From assembly GCF_013166595.1 (NCBI RefSeq), contig NZ_JABKKG010000003.1, positions 149,408 through 213,407 on the forward strand: a stretch of DNA of 64,000 nucleotides. Direction: 5' to 3'. The DNA is from Palleniella intestinalis (lineage in GTDB: Bacteria; Bacteroidota; Bacteroidia; Bacteroidales; Bacteroidaceae). Shown here in pieces: positions 42,780 through 52,426 of this stretch (positions within the stretch are counted from its first letter, which is position 1; every line of letters begins with the position of its first letter). Below the pieces are notes generated by a model. The model was not told the DNA's origin. It made no database searches and worked only from the letters and a program-made list of their open reading frames with translations. The translations under genes were made by a program, and so were the position numbers.

Positions 42780-45700
42780 ATGTCAAATCATCTTATCATT
42801 GGACTTGGAGGTACAGGTGGAAAAGTTCTCCGTGAATTCCGTAAGCGTGTATACGAGGAATTTCGTAGTAACGACCCTTGCCATGGTGTGTTTTTGGATT
42901 ATGTCTATGTAGATTCGTCGCCTGCCGACCTTAACGACCGTTCCGGTTGGAAGGTAATAGGCAAAAGTGTTCATCTTGGTGAGGCTCAGAAAGTTAACAT
43001 CAATGGCATGAACGCTTCTGTGCTCCAGAATCTTGGAATGTATCCTGGCATCCAGAGCTTTATCAATGGCAATGACAAATCCTTGATGGACAGGCACATG
43101 GGGCCGCTTATCACTGCCGGAATTGGAGGTCAGCGTCGCCGTTTGGGACGCATGTTGCTGGCTAACAACCTTAGTGATTCTGCCAACCAAAGCAATCTGA
43201 ACAATGTGATTCACAATGCCGTGGTACGTTTGCAGAGCGCGTCAGGCGACAATGATGTGACTTTCCACATCTGTGCAGGTTTGGCAGGTGGAACAGGTTC
43301 GGGTTCGATTGTGGATGTCATTGCCCAGATACGAAAGCAATATCCTTATCAGGAGAGCACTCATGCATTCAAGATTCGCCTTTTTGTGTACATGCCTGAG
43401 CGCAATATGGTTTATGCCAACCATGACAGCGGATTCTATCAGGCCAATGGCTATGCTGCTTTGCAGGAACTGAACGCCATCAGTGCAGGTTACTATGCCC
43501 CTGTGGACATTACAGGCGAGAAGGATGTCTACACTCAGGAAGTAAGGAAACTTATGGAGAGGCAGGAATCTTTTGAGGCTGCCTACATTTACAGTAATGT
43601 GAATGAAGCCGGCAAGATGCTTGACTTGAGCCATGGACTTCCGGCATCTGTAGCTGATTTCATGTTCCAGACCATCGTTGTCGCCAACATGACAGGCGGC
43701 GCAGGAAAGATGGCAAGGCTTGTGGGATGCGAGAATGACGGTGCCGGTCCTGAGCAGGATCAAAGCGGTGCTAAGAACAGAAGCCGTAAATTCCTGTCAT
43801 TCGGTATCAGCCGCATAGAGTACCCTGAGTCAGAAATCAATGAGTATATGGTTTATAACTATGCCATCCAGGCTGCACGTCAGCTCACATACGACATGTG
43901 GCAGGAGGGTATAGGCTATGGTGAACGTTCCATAGAAGAGGTTGGTGCCGGATTCTTGGATGAAATCAAGAACCCAACAAACAGAGAGCGCTTCAAATTG
44001 GCGAACTCTTATATCACCTTAGGACGCCCTATCATTGAGTCTTCCTCAACAAAACGGTGGAAAGACCTGACTACCACATGGGAAGACCGCACACAGCAGG
44101 ATGCCGGTCTGGTGCAGTCGCAATATGAAAAGAAACAGTGGTTTGCTGAGTTTACCACATTGATAGACGCTTATTATGCCGATGGATTCCGTTCCCATGG
44201 TGTAGTGAAGTTCTATGATATACAGCGTCAGGAAGTGAAAGCCTACGCCCGCAACATCCGTAGGGTCATTGAGAAAATTCTTTTTGATGAATGGACAAGC
44301 GGTGGAAAAGATAGCAAAAGCATATTGGCGATAGAGCGTTATGCACAGTTGCTGCGAGCGGACTGTAATGACCGTATTGCTACTTTTAAGCGGCAAATCG
44401 GAAATATGGAGGCGGAACTTGAAGAACATTCTGCTGCTGTCAAGGCTGCTGATACCGCTTGGAATAACATAGGCTGGCTTAAGGATGCGCTTACAAATGC
44501 GTCATCAAAGGTTTTTGCACAATACAAGACTGCAAAATGCAACTATTACACAACATCCACGCGCATTCAGGCTTACCTCTATGGCATAACCCTCCTGCAA
44601 GAGATTATTGTGGAATTGGGCAACATGATAGAGGGAGTGCAGGCGTTTAAGAATGAACTGAACGAAATCTTGTCACAGGTGGTTGTTCAGGCAGGCACGA
44701 AATGCCAGGTGAATGCTGTTCAGGATGATGCTATCATCAAGAAGTATGACCCGGAGAAAATACAGCAGTTGGGCAAATTGTATGCAACAAACTTTGAGTA
44801 TCAAAGTGGTAATGCTGCCGAGATTCGTGCAAAAATGGTAGCGAACTTAGGCGAGGATGGTGAACATACATTTGCTAATCTGTATGATTCCATTGACCAG
44901 GAGACGGCTATGGGAATCATTTTGGATGTCTGCACAAAGAACGCCCATGCCGCAATGGATGATTCAGCAAAGAATGACCCGATGATGAAAATGGTAGGAG
45001 TGAACATCCTTGACAAACTTAAGGTGGAATTGAACACAGAGGAAAAGATAGAGGCGTTTGTTAAGTCGTGTGTCAATTGGGCGCGTTCCTATGTACAGTT
45101 CAATCCGGAGGAGACAGGCAAGGTCATTGCAGGCAATTCGGGTAAGATGATGTCTATGGTACAGGTGGCTCTGCCAAAGGCTGAAAGTGACTCCACAGAG
45201 GCTTTCCGAAACAAACTCCTTGATGCCTTTGTGCAGAATGTTCCTGGATTTGTTCCTAACCTGGACACTGACTTGTCAATCAACTATAAGTCGAACCAAA
45301 TGGTTGTGGTGTGTGCTAACGCCGGTTTCCCACTGCGCTATCTGGAGAACATGAAGACTTTGAAACAGAAATATGACCAACTGTTAGCTTCTCCTGAAGG
45401 AGAGTTGAACAAGATGGTGCTTCATACAGCAAGTTTTGCAAAGCCTCTTCCATCGCTCTTTGAACAAAGTGCGGTAGACTTGATGGAGAAGGCAAAGCGT
45501 CAGTTGATGTTGGCATTTGCATTTCAGATTGTCAAGCAGCACCAAGATCCTGTCACAGGGGAAAGTTTCTATGCACTGCGTGTGCCTGACGGAGACTTTG
45601 GTGATAGCTGGGTTAAACTGGCAAAAGATTTCAAGAGCTGCTTGGAGGCACTGTCACAAAACTTCAAGAACTACACACTTGTGGAAGAACAGGTTGCAGC

Positions 45701-45881
45701 AGAATTGAAAATCCAGGCTCGCAGCAATGAGCAGAAAGCAAACATGCGCAAGGCTGTTGGTGCTGTTGTTAAGCAAGTGATATTGCCGACAATGTGTGAG
45801 AACAATGAGTTTGACCCAACATACCTCAAATACAGAGATTTGGCAAAAGACATCTTCAATATGGAACTGAAAGAACTTTAA
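42780..45881 (+). CDS. Large tubulin/FtsZ-superfamily protein (Tubulin_2-like)
   Basis: The product has 1033 aa. The N-terminus LIIGLGGTGGKVLREFRKR is the nucleotide-binding start of the tubulin/FtsZ fold, and CAGLAGGTGSGSIVD at about 165-180 is the tubulin signature (GGGTGSG type) that holds the GTP phosphates. The GTPase-like part covers roughly residues 1-420. The rest is helical, with a probable coiled coil at about 525-640. It is far larger than FtsZ (about 380 aa) and has no signal peptide or membrane span, so it is cytoplasmic. It resembles the FtsZ-like family (Pfam Tubulin_2) that Makarova and Koonin linked to membrane remodelling. A T7 catalytic loop was not identified by eye. Confidence 0.85.
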   Translation: MSNHLIIGLGGTGGKVLREFRKRVYEEFRSNDPCHGVFLDYVYVDSSPADLNDRSGWKVIGKSVHLGEAQKVNINGMNASVLQNLGMYPGIQSFINGNDKSLMDRHMGPLITAGIGGQRRRLGRMLLANNLSDSANQSNLNNVIHNAVVRLQSASGDNDVTFHICAGLAGGTGSGSIVDVIAQIRKQYPYQESTHAFKIRLFVYMPERNMVYANHDSGFYQANGYAALQELNAISAGYYAPVDITGEKDVYTQEVRKLMERQESFEAAYIYSNVNEAGKMLDLSHGLPASVADFMFQTIVVANMTGGAGKMARLVGCENDGAGPEQDQSGAKNRSRKFLSFGISRIEYPESEINEYMVYNYAIQAARQLTYDMWQEGIGYGERSIEEVGAGFLDEIKNPTNRERFKLANSYITLGRPIIESSSTKRWKDLTTTWEDRTQQDAGLVQSQYEKKQWFAEFTTLIDAYYADGFRSHGVVKFYDIQRQEVKAYARNIRRVIEKILFDEWTSGGKDSKSILAIERYAQLLRADCNDRIATFKRQIGNMEAELEEHSAAVKAADTAWNNIGWLKDALTNASSKVFAQYKTAKCNYYTTSTRIQAYLYGITLLQEIIVELGNMIEGVQAFKNELNEILSQVVVQAGTKCQVNAVQDDAIIKKYDPEKIQQLGKLYATNFEYQSGNAAEIRAKMVANLGEDGEHTFANLYDSIDQETAMGIILDVCTKNAHAAMDDSAKNDPMMKMVGVNILDKLKVELNTEEKIEAFVKSCVNWARSYVQFNPEETGKVIAGNSGKMMSMVQVALPKAESDSTEAFRNKLLDAFVQNVPGFVPNLDTDLSINYKSNQMVVVCANAGFPLRYLENMKTLKQKYDQLLASPEGELNKMVLHTASFAKPLPSLFEQSAVDLMEKAKRQLMLAFAFQIVKQHQDPVTGESFYALRVPDGDFGDSWVKLAKDFKSCLEALSQNFKNYTLVEEQVAAELKIQARSNEQKANMRKAVGAVVKQVILPTMCENNEFDPTYLKYRDLAKDIFNMELKEL

Positions 45882-45907
45882 TAGCAACAAAAAAACTGAA
45901 ATACAAA

Positions 45908-46531
45908 ATGGCAAAGATAAAAGGACTGTGTCACAATGATGATTGTGACTTGGCGGCAGAAAGAGTTATCCAAGAGGTAGAGAAATCCAACTTTGTGTGT
46001 GAGGAATGTGGCAAACCGTTGATTCCATTCGGCAACACATCCACAAAACCTAAGAACGGCTGGCAAAAGAATGTAGCCATTGGTGTTGCTGCATTGGCAG
46101 TGCTTGGTGGCGGTGGCTTCGCCCTTTCCCAAATGGGTGGCGGTGAGGAAAAGACTCCGGAGGCAGTTAATAAAGTTGATACAGCCAAAGTTGAACCGGT
46201 AAAAGCCGATACAGCTAAGGTTGAACCTGTCTCCGAACCTGTGAAGCCGGAGACGGAGAAAAAGGAGGAGACAAAGCCTGCACCGGAGAAAACACAGCCT
46301 GCTGCCCCTAAAGGCCCGTCTGTATCGTGGGGCAAATATACCGGTCCTGCTAACGGACTTGGTGGCACTATACGTGTGACAAAGTCATACTCTCTTGACC
46401 TGAACAATATGGATGGCGATGTCCTTGAACTTAATCCGGGTGATGAGATACAGAACACACAGTTCAAGAACGGACAGCTGCGCGGAGGTGTATGGGTGCA
46501 TGGCGGTAAGCGCAGGTTCTTCAACAGATAA
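45908..46531 (+). CDS. Zinc-ribbon / single-TM / Pro-rich linker protein
   Basis: The product has 207 aa in four parts: an N-terminal zinc ribbon with Cys8, Cys13, Cys31 and Cys34; a basic stretch and membrane span at about 54-76 (VAIGVAALAVLGGGGFAL); a Lys/Pro/Glu linker with a repeated unit (VDTAKVEPV, ADTAKVEPV) to about 135; and a C-terminal domain GKYTGPANGLGGTIRVTKS...FKNGQLRGGVWVHGGKRRFF with MORN-like Gly/Trp pattern. Topology is ribbon inside, C-terminal domain outside, which would connect the cytoplasmic tubulin-like protein with the exported partners. It follows the tubulin gene by 26 nt. Confidence 0.82.
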   Translation: MAKIKGLCHNDDCDLAAERVIQEVEKSNFVCEECGKPLIPFGNTSTKPKNGWQKNVAIGVAALAVLGGGGFALSQMGGGEEKTPEAVNKVDTAKVEPVKADTAKVEPVSEPVKPETEKKEETKPAPEKTQPAAPKGPSVSWGKYTGPANGLGGTIRVTKSYSLDLNNMDGDVLELNPGDEIQNTQFKNGQLRGGVWVHGGKRRFFNR

Positions 46532-46537
46532 TCCTCG

Positions 46538-47692
46538 ATGCTGATGGCACAGCCATTTATGATAATAAAGCGTTTGTTGGCATTCCTTGTCTTGGGGATG
46601 CTGGCAAACGTATGCTCTTTTGCTGCTTCAGGATTCCGCTCCAATCTCTTGCAGGAAATGGCGGTGGTGTCGGGCATAAAACCTCAGATTGATAAACTTA
46701 CGGACGGCTGTTATTATGATGTGTTCTCTTATAAGAACCGTCCGCTGACAGTGGTTGTGGACAATGATGAGGTTGTGCATGTCGGTTACACAATCTTTTC
46801 TCCAATGCAGAGGGAGTTTGTTGGCAGAGATATTGCTGATTTTATTGAAAGGTATTGGCTGTCAACTGATTTGCCATTGAAACGTTTGAAGACAGTAGAG
46901 CAACAAATGCGTGAGGACAGAGTCGTTTTTTCCAAAGGCTCTATGTCTGTAATTGCCAAGTTGCAAGGAGATTCAACTTTGTCTGTGCAGACATTAATGG
47001 ATTTTGAGAGGCGTTATGACATTACTTGGAAGAAAGGCGATGTTACAGTGTGTGCATTGAGCTTCCCTGTCGATAATGAATTGCTCAGTGGCAGAAGCCT
47101 TATCGAGAATGACCAAAGGTTGGCTGATGACATTCAACGTGCAAGACAGATTCAGCCCTCGAAGGACATTACCGTAAATGGCGACATGTTGCAACATTCT
47201 CAGGAACATGGATATTATGTGCTTCCGGGTGAAAGCTATTACATGGATTCGCTTACAGGCAACCGTTATTTCCATAGGGACAAGAAGAATAGACAGTTCC
47301 ACTTGCTGAATACTCCTGAATATGGGTTTGAAACCATAGCGAACATGTTGACAGGCACAGACTTGCCTCAGGCAGAGAACTATGCTCTTACGCTTCGGCA
47401 GCAGACCTATAATTACCAACAGAAGATTGTCACGACTTCCTTAAGGCAATATGTCTCGTTTTGCCTGCAGAGCGGTTGCACTCCTTATGTGGGGCTTATA
47501 AGTGAGACGGGCAACATCGTGGAGGTTGAACTTGTGATGCGTAATGTCGCGTTGGGATATGTGCATGTCGCAAAACTGACATTCGACACCTCACAAATGG
47601 GTGAGGGCAGGGGAACAGTGTCCGGACGACTGAACGCGTATGTTCCGACTGCCAATGTCAAGAATCTGTTCAAAGACTTAAAAACAAAATGA
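46538..47692 (+). CDS. Exported protein of unknown fold (tubulin operon)
   Basis: Starts are possible at 46538, 46544 or 46559; the last (MIIKRLLAFLVLGMLANVCS) gives the most usual signal peptide, cleaved near CSFAAS. The mature part, about 350 aa, is mixed alpha/beta with no Cys pairs or recognisable catalytic motif. Near the C-terminus GNIVEVELVMRNVALGYVHVAKLTF looks like a beta-sandwich edge. I do not recognise it. It sits 6 nt after the zinc-ribbon gene and 7 nt before the LPP20-like gene. Confidence 0.78.
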   Translation: MLMAQPFMIIKRLLAFLVLGMLANVCSFAASGFRSNLLQEMAVVSGIKPQIDKLTDGCYYDVFSYKNRPLTVVVDNDEVVHVGYTIFSPMQREFVGRDIADFIERYWLSTDLPLKRLKTVEQQMREDRVVFSKGSMSVIAKLQGDSTLSVQTLMDFERRYDITWKKGDVTVCALSFPVDNELLSGRSLIENDQRLADDIQRARQIQPSKDITVNGDMLQHSQEHGYYVLPGESYYMDSLTGNRYFHRDKKNRQFHLLNTPEYGFETIANMLTGTDLPQAENYALTLRQQTYNYQQKIVTTSLRQYVSFCLQSGCTPYVGLISETGNIVEVELVMRNVALGYVHVAKLTFDTSQMGEGRGTVSGRLNAYVPTANVKNLFKDLKTK

Positions 47693-47699
47693 AAGAGTA

Positions 47700-48509
47700 A
47701 TGAAAAAGATATTTTTATGTTTGGTTGCATTGCTGACGTTTTTCCCAAACCTTTCCATCGATGCTATGGCACAGGAAGGGGAGTCCCCTTCGAAGACTAT
47801 CAATAAGATAAAGCGGGACGGCAGCTATGTTTATGCGGAAGCTACTGCAAAGACAAGGGAAGAAGCTGCTGAGGCTGCAAAACAGTTGCTGTTGATAGAG
47901 ATTAGTCAGTATGTGGCAACAAAGAAGAAGTTCTCAGGAGCCGACCAGGTGCTTATCAAGGACATGCAGACAGAAAGCCAGTCCATAGAGATGCCGCGTG
48001 GAGACATGACAAGAGTTTTCCTGTATGTAAAGAAAAATGACCTTATTGCCGCTGAAACTGTTGAGGCTGTCAATCAGAAAACGCTCAATGCTATCACACC
48101 GCGACCTGAACCCAAGAAGGTGAAAGAGGAAAAGAAAGCTGCTCCTGCACGTAAGGAAGAGGTGGCAGAAACCGTAACTCATAAGGTGTTGACGGTGAAT
48201 GACCCTTCATTGAAGGACTGGCAGAAGAAACTTGTACAGGATGTGATGGACAGACAGGAATTCCATAAGGTCAAATTGGCTCTCAATAAGTACAAGTCAC
48301 AATACAAGGTTAAACGCCTTGGCAGCAATGAAACATCTTGTCCAAATCCAAGCGAAGCGTTTTACGTGGTGTTTGGGAACGGTGGGAGCATCACACAGTT
48401 CATAAGTGCCGATACAGGCTCAGGGCGTATAGACTACGTGTCAGGCAAGTCGGCTGATGCAAGGGGTATAGAGTCAAAAAAGCATGTATGGTTTACGCTT
48501 TCTAAATAA
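47700..48509 (+). CDS. Exported LPP20-like protein
   Basis: The product has 269 aa with a signal peptide to about residue 25 (SIDAMAQ). Residues 38-120 (GSYVYAEATAKTREEAAEAAKQLLLIEISQYV) follow the pattern of the LPP20/lipoprotein-20-like domain, often found on outer-membrane-associated proteins. A charged Lys/Glu/Ala linker of about 40 residues precedes a C-terminal domain with FHKVKLALNKYKSQYKVKRLG and AFYVVFGNGGSITQFISAD. Probably a periplasmic or outer-membrane-facing partner in the operon. Confidence 0.75.
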   Translation: MKKIFLCLVALLTFFPNLSIDAMAQEGESPSKTINKIKRDGSYVYAEATAKTREEAAEAAKQLLLIEISQYVATKKKFSGADQVLIKDMQTESQSIEMPRGDMTRVFLYVKKNDLIAAETVEAVNQKTLNAITPRPEPKKVKEEKKAAPARKEEVAETVTHKVLTVNDPSLKDWQKKLVQDVMDRQEFHKVKLALNKYKSQYKVKRLGSNETSCPNPSEAFYVVFGNGGSITQFISADTGSGRIDYVSGKSADARGIESKKHVWFTLSK

Positions 48510-48526
48510 ACAAAACTTATATAACA

Positions 48527-49498
48527 ATGAAAAAACTTATATATTTATTTCTCTTTTCACTTGTCTTCTGTGGCAGTGTGCATGCGCAGAATCATGTTGC
48601 TTTTGAAATAGACAAGAATGGTGGAGTCGCTTCCGATATGCCTGTCTCCATGATAGAGACAAATACGGCACGGCTGTTGACTGCCATTAATAATGCTGAG
48701 GCTGCAAAATCAAAGGAGCTGGACTTCTCCGGCATCAACATGACGGATGATGCAAAGAACAGTTTGGCTCAGATGTGGGCGAATGTTCATTTCAAAGTCA
48801 TGGATGATGATATTTTCCAGAAGTGCATATCACTGAAAGCCAATGGGCGTGTGCGTGGCTATGAGGTGGCAAACATCGCCATTGAGATGATTCCTATGAA
48901 TGACGAATATAAAGAGAGCCGCACTCAGGAGATAACCATCAGCTACAACAAGGGTGGAACGATTGATGACATTGTGATTTCAATGGGCAAGCATCAGTAC
49001 ACATCGTTGATGAAAGGTGCGGTGACACTTGATGACTACGACCGCCGCATGCAGATTCTACATTATGTGGAGCAGTTCCGCACGGCTTACTGCCAGAAGG
49101 ATATGACTTTCCTTGACAATGTCTTCAGCGACGACGCACTTATCATAACCGGCAAGCGCACGATGAACAGAGTAAAGGATGGGCGTGGCATGGTTGCCAA
49201 GACTGAATACACCAAGCAGTCAAAGGCGGATTATCTTGCAGGGCTTGCCAAGGCATTCAAAAAAAACAAATACATCAATGTGAAGTTTGATGAAATCGAG
49301 GTTGAGAACAATCCTTTGCATACTCACATGTACGGAGTGACATTGAAACAGAAATGGAACTCTTCCACATACAGTGATGAAGGCATTGTCTTCCTCTTAT
49401 GGGATTTCTCCAACGAGGAAGCTCCGAAGATTTATGTGCGTACATGGCAGTATCTGGACGATCCAAACAGGTTCAAGACAACTGATTTCGAATTCTAA
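48527..49498 (+). CDS. Exported protein with NTF2/SnoaL-like C-terminal domain
   Basis: The product has 323 aa with a signal peptide to residue 20 (FCGSVHAQ). The N-terminal 170 residues are of unknown fold. Residues 175-315 match an NTF2-like cone: QILHYVEQFRTAYCQKDMTF, LDNVFSDDALIITGKR, YLAGLAKAFKKNKYINVKF, and paired strands GVTLKQKWNSSTYSDEGIVF. In bacteria such domains bind small ligands or peptides. 17-nt gaps on both sides keep it within the operon. Confidence 0.8.
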   Translation: MKKLIYLFLFSLVFCGSVHAQNHVAFEIDKNGGVASDMPVSMIETNTARLLTAINNAEAAKSKELDFSGINMTDDAKNSLAQMWANVHFKVMDDDIFQKCISLKANGRVRGYEVANIAIEMIPMNDEYKESRTQEITISYNKGGTIDDIVISMGKHQYTSLMKGAVTLDDYDRRMQILHYVEQFRTAYCQKDMTFLDNVFSDDALIITGKRTMNRVKDGRGMVAKTEYTKQSKADYLAGLAKAFKKNKYINVKFDEIEVENNPLHTHMYGVTLKQKWNSSTYSDEGIVFLLWDFSNEEAPKIYVRTWQYLDDPNRFKTTDFEF

Positions 49499-49515
49499 CA
49501 AATAAAAGCGATTTT

Positions 49516-50676
49516 ATGAGACACCGATTAGTGTTTTTGCTGGCAACATTCTTCCTTTTAGCCTCTGAGTCCTATGCCCAGTTGAAGGTTTCGACCCCAT
49601 GCTACAAGAAGGAAGGAGACATTTCTGCTAGCACAGAGGCACAAAACAGACCTTCAAAGAATGCTTATGGACAGAATCTTCCGTTTGCCTTGGTTCGCGT
49701 AGGCTTGGCGGAAGAGAATGTAAAGTTTGAGGGAAAGGGCGTCATCGAGAGCGAGTTCCGTGACAATGAGTATTGGGTTAGATTGCTGAGTACGGCAAAG
49801 GAGATGACCATCAAATCCCCACTGCATGAGCCATTGATTTACAGATTCCCCATACAGCTTGAAAACAACGCCACTTATATCATGTCCATAAACAAGGTTT
49901 TAGGAAAGCTGGAAATATCAAGCAATCTTGGTTCAAAAGTCAAAGTCTACATTGACAGCTGTCTGGTAAGCGAAGTGACCCCTTTCGTCTTTGAAGGAGA
50001 CCAGGGGGAGCATGAACTGCTTGTCAAAGCCGATGGTTATGCCGATGAGAAGCGCGCTGTGAAAATCCCTGCCAACGGAACTGTAAAGATAACTGTCAAT
50101 CTTAATGTGGAAGGCTCTCTGAAGGTAGGCAATGTCAGCTATGGAGAGATAGCCGTACGGAATGTTTCATTCTCCATGGGTGACAATAGTTTCTACTATG
50201 GTCGTCCTGTGCATACTGTGCAACTCCGTCCGTTCAACGTTGGCAAGGCAATGGTTTCCGCATCATTATGGAAGAGCGTGATGGGAGAGATTGACGAGAA
50301 CATGATAGGTGCAAACGGTCAGGTTGTCAATGTGACTTACAGCCAATGCCTGGATTTCATTGCGTTGCTGAATGAGAAGACCGGCAAGTCCTATCGCCTG
50401 CCTACTGAGGCAGAGTGGGAGTACTGCGCCAAGAATGCCGGCAAACTTGGCATTGAAGATATGACAAGATGCCGTGAATGGTGTTCGGACTGGTTCGGTC
50501 ATTATGCACAGTCAGGACCTTCGCCACAGGGACCGGCAACCGGCTTCCTGCGTGTTGTCAGAGGAGCAGATGGTCCGGGTACTTATTTTACTGTGGGCAG
50601 TGCCACATGGCGTGGGCAGATGAATCCTGAATCATCTGCCAAGGATGTCTCTTTCCGTTTGGCATCCGATAACTGA
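49516..50676 (+). CDS. Exported PEGA-domain protein with shortened sulfatase-modifying-factor-like domain
   Basis: The product has 386 aa with a signal peptide to about 22 (SESYAQ). A PEGA domain lies at about 135-195 (LGKLEISSNLGSKVKVYIDS, DQGEHELLVKADGYADEKR), and from about 215 an FGE/SUMF1-like fold begins: FSMGDNSFYYGRPVHTVQLRPF, SASLWKSVMGE, YRLPTEAEWEYCAKNAG, REWCSDWFGHY, VVRGADGPG, VSFRLASD. The SUMF part is about 165 residues against 250 or more in full enzymes, so it is probably a binding fold, not a formylglycine-generating enzyme. PEGA domains are usually surface-exposed. Confidence 0.88.
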   Translation: MRHRLVFLLATFFLLASESYAQLKVSTPCYKKEGDISASTEAQNRPSKNAYGQNLPFALVRVGLAEENVKFEGKGVIESEFRDNEYWVRLLSTAKEMTIKSPLHEPLIYRFPIQLENNATYIMSINKVLGKLEISSNLGSKVKVYIDSCLVSEVTPFVFEGDQGEHELLVKADGYADEKRAVKIPANGTVKITVNLNVEGSLKVGNVSYGEIAVRNVSFSMGDNSFYYGRPVHTVQLRPFNVGKAMVSASLWKSVMGEIDENMIGANGQVVNVTYSQCLDFIALLNEKTGKSYRLPTEAEWEYCAKNAGKLGIEDMTRCREWCSDWFGHYAQSGPSPQGPATGFLRVVRGADGPGTYFTVGSATWRGQMNPESSAKDVSFRLASDN

Positions 50677-50706
50677 TAAATTAAAACTACAATTAAAGAA
50701 AAGATT

Positions 50707-52410
50707 ATGAGAGCAAGAGAATTTCTTTTGACAGCATTTGCTGCTTTGGCTGCAATGTCTGCCAATGCACAAGTGGAAAAGGTTTACATGAACCCTGTAC
50801 AGTCTGCTGTCTCTTTGGACAGTAACAAGAAAAACCGTCTGCAGACAAAACTGATTATGGGTATGAGCAAGGCACATACTCTGAAAACGACAAAGGGACA
50901 GACGCTGACTGCCAACGGAAAACTGGCTTCCGACGGATATAAGTATGCACTCAACGTAAATGTTACGGAGGCGTCACACAAGCAGGATGAGGAACTTTTC
51001 TCAAGCAAGAAGAAGGACACCTACACTGCTACGGTGAAGATGAACGTTGCTTTGGTTGACGTTACAAACGGCAAGGAGGTGGCGAGCTCCCTCTTTGAGT
51101 GCTCTGCCAGCAACAAGGACATCAACACAGCCTACTATAAGGCTTTCAATACTGTTGACGAGGACATAATCGACTTCATAGACAACAGTCTTCCTGTCAC
51201 GGCTGAGATGATAGAAATCTATGAAAGCAATGTTGACAAGGAGGATGCCGAAGCTAAAGCAGTGAAGGTCAACAAAGGGGCTGCCGCCGGTGTGCGTCGT
51301 GACATGATGTTCACTGTCTATAAGGAAGTCAACGGCGACAGACAAGAAATCGGCAAGGCGCGTTGTGAGCAGGTGCTCAGTGCCGATGAGTCTTTGCTGA
51401 AGGTTTATGGCAAGGAGGATGGCGACAAGACTGTTGCCGAGTTGTTCAAGAACATGGATGGCTCGTTCAATGTGGTCTTTGTCTCACGCTCCAAAAAACT
51501 ATGGGGAAAGTTGGGCTCCAGTCTGACAAAGGTGTTCAAGAAGGATGAACGCACCAACTACTATGAGCCGGACCTTGACCGTCAGGCAAAACTCAAGGTT
51601 GGACTCATGGGCATCAATGCTGCAAACTCCAGTGTGACAAAGGAAGCCTTGGAACTTCTGGCATCTGAGACTGTGGAAGGCTTGTCAAAGGTGACAACAA
51701 TCGACTTCGTCAAGCAGCTGCATCCTACTCTTGAAGCTGCTCAAAAGGCGGGTCTCGACGGACTGATTAACATCACTTTCGACAAACTTGACCAGACGAC
51801 AAGCAAGACAAAGGAAGGCAAGACAAAGTATGAGTCTCACGCATACATCTCCATCGAGGGAATCAACGTGCACGACGGCTCATGGATAGAGATGACTGAT
51901 GCCGACCAGCCACACTCCTCAATGGAGAATGCTGCAGAAGCTGTGAAGAAGGCTGTGGACGCTATGGATGACCATATCAAGAAATTTGCCGAGGATGTAT
52001 TCCCTGTTGCCGGCAAGGTCATGGAAATCAAGGAGGCAAAAGACTATGTGGACAAGAAATCAAAGAAAAAGAAGGCAGAGGAGGACAATGCCCAGCCTGC
52101 CAAGCAGCGTGGCTCTGTGAAAGTGGCATCCATAAGCATCGGCTCAAATGTCGGAGTGCGCAAGAACATGATGTTTGACATCTACAAGCAGATAAAAGGT
52201 GTCGGTGCGGACTCACGTGTGTTCCTTGGAACAGGAAAAGTCAGCGAGAATCCATCTGCAACCGAGGCTGTAATCAAGATAAAGGGCTCAAAGAAGGGTG
52301 ACGAGGTGATTTATGACATACTGAAGAACGCCACCGACGATTCAATCGAAATTATCGTCATTTCACGTGCCTTTGACGGACTTGGCGGTTTCTTGGACAG
52401 ATTGTTGTAA
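50707..52410 (+). CDS. Exported 567-aa protein with internal duplication (tubulin operon)
   Basis: A signal peptide ends at SANAQ (residue 22). The visible structure is a repeated module. Copy 1 at about 178-265 has LPVTAEMIEIYE, KGAAAGVRRDMMFTVYKEV, QEIGKARCEQVL and NVVFVSRSKK. Copy 2 at about 425-555 has FPVAGKVMEIKE, SIGSNVGVRKNMMFDIYKQI, FLGTGKVSEN and EIIVISRAFD. Copy 2 carries a Lys-rich insert (about 446-464). Between the copies, AKLKVGLMGINAANSSVTKEALELL followed by VDFVKQL-type strands resembles a CsgG-like arrangement, but this is uncertain. Likely a major periplasmic or outer-membrane component. Confidence 0.8.
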   Translation: MRAREFLLTAFAALAAMSANAQVEKVYMNPVQSAVSLDSNKKNRLQTKLIMGMSKAHTLKTTKGQTLTANGKLASDGYKYALNVNVTEASHKQDEELFSSKKKDTYTATVKMNVALVDVTNGKEVASSLFECSASNKDINTAYYKAFNTVDEDIIDFIDNSLPVTAEMIEIYESNVDKEDAEAKAVKVNKGAAAGVRRDMMFTVYKEVNGDRQEIGKARCEQVLSADESLLKVYGKEDGDKTVAELFKNMDGSFNVVFVSRSKKLWGKLGSSLTKVFKKDERTNYYEPDLDRQAKLKVGLMGINAANSSVTKEALELLASETVEGLSKVTTIDFVKQLHPTLEAAQKAGLDGLINITFDKLDQTTSKTKEGKTKYESHAYISIEGINVHDGSWIEMTDADQPHSSMENAAEAVKKAVDAMDDHIKKFAEDVFPVAGKVMEIKEAKDYVDKKSKKKKAEEDNAQPAKQRGSVKVASISIGSNVGVRKNMMFDIYKQIKGVGADSRVFLGTGKVSENPSATEAVIKIKGSKKGDEVIYDILKNATDDSIEIIVISRAFDGLGGFLDRLL

Positions 52411-52426
52411 TATAAAAAAGCAGCTT

